From Clostridiales bacterium (lineage in GTDB: Bacteria; Bacillota; Clostridia; Oscillospirales; Oscillospiraceae): a stretch of 44,239 nt of DNA. The stretch spans positions 1-44,239 of the forward strand of contig SFLD01000014.1 in assembly GCA_004553545.1 (NCBI GenBank), written 5' to 3'. The notes under the pieces are model-generated. The model had not been told where the DNA came from, did no database searches, and saw only the letters and a list, made by a program, of their open reading frames with translations. Position 1 is the first letter of the stretch; each line of letters opens with the position of its first letter. A program made the translations under genes and the position numbers. Shown one piece after another: positions 40,101 to 44,239 of this stretch.

Positions 40101-40461
40101 GGAGGTGCTGCGGGCCATGGAGCACGAGGCCCTGGAGCGGCCCGTGTATCTCCCCATGAATGTGGACAAGGCGGGGGACCTCTCGGGGTCCCTGGCTTCG
40201 GCCCGGCAACTGGGGCAGCTGCGGCGCTATGTGGACCGGCTGCTGCACCGGATCACCCGGGAGATCCGGGACGGGAACATCGACGCGGACCCGGTCTTTC
40301 AGACGCCGAGCCAGGGCGCCTGCCGCTACTGCCAGTGGGCGGGGGCCTGTCACTTTGAGGACGGGCACGGCCGGGACCGGCGGCACTACCGGGAGAAGAT
40401 GGATGAAAAGGAATTCTGGGATACCCTGGAAAGCGAGGAGGGAGGCGAGGACCATGGCTGA
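37132..40461 (+). CDS. addB: ATP-dependent helicase/nuclease subunit AddB
   Basis: A 1109-residue protein of the AddAB complex, which resects double-strand breaks until a Chi site. The Walker A motif is ILMGRAKSGKTEWMLR at the N-terminus; the C-terminal RecB-type nuclease has VVDYKTGRKEFRLSD (Asp and Lys). The four cysteines for the [4Fe-4S] cluster are present: one in RMNTCHFAYF before the nuclease and three in CRYCQWAGACHFEDG at the end. The start is ATG 37132 after AAAGGGGGG; the frame extends to 36448 in antisense of the DUF1643 gene. It overlaps addA by 8 bases. A -10-like TAGAAT lies at 37095-37100, without a good -35. Confidence 0.96.
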   Translation: MLTILMGRAKSGKTEWMLRRIAALGDHSRQVLLVPEHATYAAEMDLCRTCGDTASRHAEVLSFRRLGTRVLSVTGGLADVSLDQGGKLLTLQKALGEVAPELKLYRRPSRKAAFLTGMLDLFDEFQSFAVSPEDLSRRGEELTGATGEKLRDLSLLYGAYQARLQRPGLDARDRMSKLCDHLEESRIAEGVDFFLDGFSYFTAQEQKVLSVLLRQGRSVTVSLLGEKQGGRSELFDVSYRTRDALLRLAKEAGCEAKTLDFNPRGDEGSPLRRLEQGFLGSAQPWKGETEAIRLLEAPDPYAEVEECAAAIRKLAAEGKCRYRDIGVGARNMGDYEFLLESVFERYGIPVYQSRRSDILETPALALVTGAMETLSSGFEAEDLFRCLKTGLAGLTAEECDRLENYALTWDIHGSLWLREEDWAAHPAGYGREWSDADRQELAEINALRQRVRQPFLLLRDGMKAAETAAGKVEALYRFLESVKLQQSLEEQRTRLAEAGLLQRAEECAQLWEILCEALDQFVELLGEEPITTDEFQRLLRQVLTQYSVGTIPAALDQVTVGDISRNDRHTCRYFFLLGANDHVLPAPAAAGGILNESDRDELASVGLRLAPRGMEQMSLELQNLYAALCQPTEGLFLSYPASDGAGTALRPAFVVERLRRLFPDVLLRRSDPSRPYRLTAEIPALEAAGRSENAALRAYFRQKRPEAMAAMDRAAEMDRGRLDRSAVRALYGDSFRFSASRIERMNTCHFAYFMEYGLQARVREKAQFNAPQIGTFLHYILENVVRDVKKLGGFAQVDDDTLRTLTEQYIARYAESELRNFQDRSPRFHYLFDRLRHAAFAVVRETAEELRHSDFVPVAFELDFGDGKTLPAVSIREPDSELRIGGKVDRVDGWVKNGKLYLRVVDYKTGRKEFRLSDVRMGLDIQMLLYLFTLQAEGERHFGMPVEPAGVLYFPARDEILSAERNISPELLAAKRAGELHRCGLLLRDPEVLRAMEHEALERPVYLPMNVDKAGDLSGSLASARQLGQLRRYVDRLLHRITREIRDGNIDADPVFQTPSQGACRYCQWAGACHFEDGHGRDRRHYREKMDEKEFWDTLESEEGGEDHG

Positions 40462-43400
40462 GCTGCAGCTGACGGCGGAACAGAGAATGGTGGTGGAGGA
40501 CCGGGGCGGGAGCCTGCTGGTGTCCGCCGCCGCCGGGTCCGGCAAGACCAAGGTGCTGGTGGACCGGCTCTTCCGTTATCTCCGGGAGGACCACGCCAAT
40601 GTGGATGACTTCCTCATCATCACCTATACCAAGGCCGCGGCGGCGGAGCTCCGGGGCAAGATCGCGACGGAGCTGAGCCGCCAGATCGCCCTCACACCGG
40701 AGGACGGACACCTGCGGAGCCAGCTGCTGCGGGTCTATCAGGCGGACATCAAGACGGTGGACGCCTTCTGCGCGGGACTGCTGCGGGAGAACACCCACCT
40801 GCTGGCCCGGGAGGAGGACCGGCAGAGCCTGTCGCCGGACTTCCGCACCCTGGACGAGGACGAGGCGGCGCTGCTGCGCCGCCGGGTGCTGGAGCGGACG
40901 CTGGATGGCTTCTACGGAGAGCTCAGCGAGGCGGGGGCGCTGCTGGCGGATACCCTGGGCCACGGCCGGGACGACCAGAAGCTGGAGGACCTGGTGCTGG
41001 AGCTCTATGGGAAGATCCAGAGCCACGCCTGGCCCCTTGTCTGGCTGCGGGAGAACCGGGCGCAGTGGGCGGCCATGACGGCGGAGGGGGACTTTGACGC
41101 CACGCCCTACGCCGCCATCCTGCGGGGAAAGATCCGCCGGTGGGCGGAACTCTGGTCCCGGCGGCTCACGGACTGCGCGGAGCGGATGCGGAGCGACGAG
41201 AAGCTGGCGGCCAAGCACATGCCCTCCTTCCTGGACGTGGCGGAGCAGCTGGCGCGCCTGGCGGAGCGGGAGGACTGGGACAGTCTCTCCGCGGGCCTGG
41301 CCGGGATCGATTTCCCCAAACGGGGACAGGTGCGGAACGGCGGACCGGAGAAGGAGCGCGGCGACGTCTGCTGGAAGACCTGCTCAGACGAATGGAAGAA
41401 GCTCCGGAAGGATATGGACATCTCCGGTCGGGAGGCCATGGAGGACCTGGCGGCCATGGCCCCTGCCATGACGGCGCTGCTGGATCTGGTGGAGCGTTTT
41501 TCCGAGGATTACCGGCAGGAGAAGCTGCGGCGCAACGCGGCGGACTTCTCCGACCAGGAGCATCTGGCCCTGGCCATCCTGCTGGATGGGGAGGGGCGGC
41601 CCACGGAGCTTGCCCGGCAGACGGCCTCCCGGTACCGGGAGATCCTAGTGGACGAGTATCAGGATACCAATGAGGTCCAGGACCGGATCTTTCAGGCCAT
41701 CTCCCGGGAGGGGCGGAACCTTTTCACTGTGGGGGATGTGAAGCAGAGCATCTACCGCTTCCGCCTGGCGGACCCGGGGATCTTTCTGGCAAAGTACGAG
41801 ACCTACCGGCCCGCCGGAGAGGCGGAGGAGGGGGAGCCACGGAAGATCCTGCTCTCCCGGAACTTCCGCTCCCGGAGGGAGATCCTGGAGGCGGCGAACT
41901 TCGTTTTCCGGAACATCCTCTCCCCCCAGATGGGCGGCATGGTGTACGGGGAGGACGAGGCGCTCCGCTGTGAGGCCAAGTACCCCCCCAGGGACGACTG
42001 CGCCGTGGAGTACCACCTGCTCTGCTGCGGCGGGGAGGAGGGCGGAAAGCCCAGGGACGCCGAGGCGAGATTCGTGGCCCGGCGGGTCCGGACGCTGCTG
42101 GCGGAGCACTTCCCGGTGACGAAGGACGGGAGCCTCCAGCCCTGCCGGCCGGATGACATCGTGATCCTGCTGCGCTCCCCCGGGCGGCGGGGAGCGGACT
42201 TTGCCGCCGCGCTGGCGGCGGAGGGCATCCCCGCGGCCTTTTCTGAGAGCGCGGACTTCTTCTCCACGGTGGAGGTCTCCACCGTGCTGTCCCTGCTGGA
42301 ACTCATCGACAACCCCCGGCAGGATGTGGCCCTCATCGCGGTGCTGCGGTCGCCGCTCTACGGCTTCTCCCCCTCCCGTCTTGCGGAGATCCGCAGCCGG
42401 GACCGGCAGGGGGATTACCTGGACGCCGTCCGGGCGGACGGCGGAGCGGACTGCCAGGCCTTCCTGGCGGAGCTGGAGGACTTCCGGCTCCGGGCCCGGG
42501 ACCTGGGCGTGGGGCAGCTCCTCTGGCACATCTATCACCGGCGCAACGCCCTGGGCGTTTTCGGCGCCATGGAGGGCGGGGAGCAGCGGCGGGAAAACCT
42601 CATCGCCCTGACGGAGCAGGCCCGGCGCTGGGAGAGCGGCGGCAGCGGCAGCGGCGTTTACGGCTTTGTGAGCTGGATGCGGCGGCTGCTGGGCTCCGGC
42701 CGGAGCCCCCGGGTCAGCGTGGGGGAGGAGAGCCGGGGCGTCCGCATTCTGAGCATCCACAAGTCCAAGGGGCTGGAGTTCCCCATCGTTTTGCTGGCGG
42801 ACCTCAGCGGGGCCTTCTCCCAGGAGGATTACAAGTCCTCCGTCCTGGTGCATCCCCAGTTGGGGCTGGGACCGGACCGGGTGGACCTTGCCCGGCGCAT
42901 CCGGTACCGTACCCTGGCCAAGGCGGCGCTGAAGGAACAGCTCGTCCGGGAGAACAAGGAGGAGGAGCAGCGCGTGCTGTACGTGGCCATGACCCGGGCC
43001 AAGGAGAAGCTCATCCTGGTGGACGCCCGGAGCAAAGCAGAGGGGCAGATCCGGAGCCTGGCGGCGAAAGCCGGCTGCCCCGCGGAGCCTGGGGCGGTGG
43101 CGGAGGGAAAGTGCTACGGCGACTGGATCCTGCTGCCCCTGCTCTGCCGCTGGGAGAGCGCGCCCCTCCGGGCCCTGGCCGGTACGGCGCCGGAGCTGAC
43201 GGAGAGCGATCTGCCCTGGGAGGTACGGGTCCATTCGGACACGGAGCTTGCCGGGGATCTGCCTCTGCCGGACTGGCGGGAGGCCCCGGAGACGCCGGGG
43301 GAGGAGCGGTCCTTTGACCCGGCGCTGCTGGAGTTCCGCTACCCCTATGAGGCGGAGACCGCGCTGCCCGCCAAGCTGACGGCCACCCAGATGAAGGGCC

Positions 43401-43996
43401 GGGAGGCGGACCGGGAGATCGCCGAGGACGCCCCCAGGCCCCCCTCCCTCCGGCCCCTGAGCCAGCCCCGATTCCGCCGGAGCGGCGGGGACCTGACGTC
43501 GGCGGAGGCCGGCACGGCGGTGCATCTGGCCCTCCAGTATCTGGATTTCCATGACCTCGACGCGGCGGGGCAGATCGCGCGTCTCACAGAGCGGCATCTG
43601 CTGACCCCGGCCCAGGCGGCGGCCATCCCGGCCTGGGAGCTGGAGTGCTTCCTGCGCTCCCCCATCGCGGAGGAGCTGCACACGGCGGAGACGCTGCTGC
43701 GGGAGTACCGCTTCACGGTGCTGCTGCCGGCCCTGGCCCTCTCGGAGGATGCGGCGGCGGAGGACCATGTGCTGCTGCAGGGCATCGTGGACTGCTGCTA
43801 TGGCGGGAAGGACGGCCCCCTGACGGTGCTGGACTTCAAGACGGACCGGGTAAAAGGCGAGGAGCTGCGTCTCCGGGCGGAGCGCTACCGCCCCCAGCTG
43901 GAAGCCTACAGCAAGGCCCTCTCCCGGGTGCTGGAGCGGCCGGTGGGGCGGAGGATCCTCTGTTTTCTCCACGCGGGGGAGACGGTGGAGCTCTGA
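40454..43996 (+). CDS. addA: ATP-dependent helicase/nuclease subunit AddA
   Basis: A 1180-residue UvrD-like helicase with a C-terminal nuclease, normal length for AddA. Visible are the Q motif LTAEQRMVVED, Walker A LLVSAAAGSGKTKVL (near 19-33), Walker B ILVDEYQDTNEVQ, motif III TVGDVKQSIYRFR, motif V VRILSIHKSKGLEFPIVLLA, motif VI RVLYVAMTRAKEKLIL, and the nuclease residues in LQGIVDCCYGGKDG and LTVLDFKTDRVKG. The ATG at 40454 overlaps the addB stop, giving translational coupling. No clear terminator follows before rpmE. Confidence 0.97.
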   Translation: MAELQLTAEQRMVVEDRGGSLLVSAAAGSGKTKVLVDRLFRYLREDHANVDDFLIITYTKAAAAELRGKIATELSRQIALTPEDGHLRSQLLRVYQADIKTVDAFCAGLLRENTHLLAREEDRQSLSPDFRTLDEDEAALLRRRVLERTLDGFYGELSEAGALLADTLGHGRDDQKLEDLVLELYGKIQSHAWPLVWLRENRAQWAAMTAEGDFDATPYAAILRGKIRRWAELWSRRLTDCAERMRSDEKLAAKHMPSFLDVAEQLARLAEREDWDSLSAGLAGIDFPKRGQVRNGGPEKERGDVCWKTCSDEWKKLRKDMDISGREAMEDLAAMAPAMTALLDLVERFSEDYRQEKLRRNAADFSDQEHLALAILLDGEGRPTELARQTASRYREILVDEYQDTNEVQDRIFQAISREGRNLFTVGDVKQSIYRFRLADPGIFLAKYETYRPAGEAEEGEPRKILLSRNFRSRREILEAANFVFRNILSPQMGGMVYGEDEALRCEAKYPPRDDCAVEYHLLCCGGEEGGKPRDAEARFVARRVRTLLAEHFPVTKDGSLQPCRPDDIVILLRSPGRRGADFAAALAAEGIPAAFSESADFFSTVEVSTVLSLLELIDNPRQDVALIAVLRSPLYGFSPSRLAEIRSRDRQGDYLDAVRADGGADCQAFLAELEDFRLRARDLGVGQLLWHIYHRRNALGVFGAMEGGEQRRENLIALTEQARRWESGGSGSGVYGFVSWMRRLLGSGRSPRVSVGEESRGVRILSIHKSKGLEFPIVLLADLSGAFSQEDYKSSVLVHPQLGLGPDRVDLARRIRYRTLAKAALKEQLVRENKEEEQRVLYVAMTRAKEKLILVDARSKAEGQIRSLAAKAGCPAEPGAVAEGKCYGDWILLPLLCRWESAPLRALAGTAPELTESDLPWEVRVHSDTELAGDLPLPDWREAPETPGEERSFDPALLEFRYPYEAETALPAKLTATQMKGREADREIAEDAPRPPSLRPLSQPRFRRSGGDLTSAEAGTAVHLALQYLDFHDLDAAGQIARLTERHLLTPAQAAAIPAWELECFLRSPIAEELHTAETLLREYRFTVLLPALALSEDAAAEDHVLLQGIVDCCYGGKDGPLTVLDFKTDRVKGEELRLRAERYRPQLEAYSKALSRVLERPVGRRILCFLHAGETVEL

Positions 43997-44064
43997 AACG
44001 GGCGGAAAGCGTCCTGTTTTCCCGGAGACCGCCGGAAAAAGCGGCGGAAATGAGAAAAAAGAGC

Positions 44065-44093
44065 TTGCAATTCCCAAAAGTCTGTGGTAAACT
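44065..44093 (+). promoter_or_regulatory. sigma-A-type promoter of rpmE
   Basis: TTGCAA (44065-44070), 17-base spacer, TAAACT (44088-44093). Confidence 0.8.
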
Positions 44094-44101
44094 AATCTAG
44101 C

Positions 44102-44131
44102 TTGCGTGGGGTGAAAGCTCTGACGCAGGTA
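44102..44131 (+). promoter_or_regulatory. possible L31 leader hairpin
   Basis: TTGCGT near 44102 can pair with ACGCAG near 44125 around GGGGTGAAAGCTCTG in the rpmE leader. Autoregulatory leaders of L31 are known in Firmicutes; the match here is by position and simple fold only. Confidence 0.4.
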
Positions 44132-44160
44132 GTTACAAGGGAAAGAGGTGAACGAGAGCA

Positions 44161-44239
44161 ATGAAGGAAGGAATCCATCCCAATTATCAGCAGACTACGA
44201 TTACTTGCGCCTGCGGTAATGTGATTGAGACAGGTTCTA
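44161..44239 (+). CDS. rpmE: 50S ribosomal protein bL31 (partial, N-terminus only)
   Basis: The window ends 26 codons into the gene. The visible part, beginning MKEGIHPNYQQTTITCACG, is the typical L31 start; CAC supplies the first two cysteines of the zinc-binding type. RBS AAAGAGGTG precedes ATG 44161. Confidence 0.95.
   Translation, partial: MKEGIHPNYQQTTITCACGNVIETGS

Overview
The window is a GC-rich stretch of a bacterial chromosome, apparently from a spore-forming member of the Clostridia (Firmicutes), most like the gut Oscillospiraceae. The signs are spoIIR, addAB instead of recBCD, a Mini-III RNase gene, rqcH, an infC-rpmI-rplT operon with an attenuator leader and an AUU start, S-layer-homology domains, strong AGGAGG ribosome binding sites and high-GC codon use. 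This placement is inference from gene content. I see no insertion sequence, prophage, CRISPR array or plasmid function; it reads as core chromosome with a few unusual small operons.

Layout: (1) 1-6623 is a reductive pyrimidine degradation cluster. A Zn-dependent carbamoyl-amino-acid hydrolase (cut by the left edge), an NCS1 permease and a dihydropyrimidinase are on the minus strand; preT-preA (dihydropyrimidine dehydrogenase) is on the plus strand. They are separated by a 620-base AT-rich control region. Together they would import uracil or thymine and take it through the dihydro and N-carbamoyl intermediates to a beta-amino acid. (2) 6741-9236 holds serC and a short serA on the minus strand, separated by a 350-base array of hairpins. 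(3) 9390-11716 holds an E2-like acyltransferase-fold protein that has lost its catalytic His, in an operon with a ClC-family channel or antiporter. (4) 11768-16069 is a run of small, poorly characterised genes around nrdR: a DUF6774-type protein, three unknown proteins, a DMP19-family protein, and a DUF421-DUF4363 pair. (5) 16158-19668 holds an SLH-GH25 cell-wall hydrolase, a 40-residue Asn/Gln-rich microprotein, and the infC-rpmI-rplT operon. (6) 19701-21432 is an SPFH / ribbon-helix-helix / DUF3784-like operon whose promoter overlaps a perfect 29-base palindrome. (7) 21451-28168 holds trmB fused to a DUF4275-like domain, hbd, a MATE transporter and a GGDEF-PAS-GGDEF-EAL protein. (8) 28232-36354 holds gdhA, tRNA-Pro(CGG), mrnC, rqcH, a DUF378 protein, thrH with a DUF1015 protein, ispE and spoIIR. 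(9) 36361-44239 holds a DUF1643 protein, addB-addA, and the start of rpmE.

Most transcription units are short. Many are bounded by a clear sigma-A-type promoter (very often with a 17-base spacer) and a strong GC-rich hairpin terminator, several of them shared by convergent genes. serA, serC and thrH together could supply the whole phosphorylated serine pathway although they lie 24 kb apart. The best leads for new biology are the TrmB-DUF4275 fusion, the palindrome-controlled SPFH/RHH operon, the E2-like pseudo-enzyme paired with a ClC protein, the Asn/Gln microprotein, and the serC-serA hairpin array.
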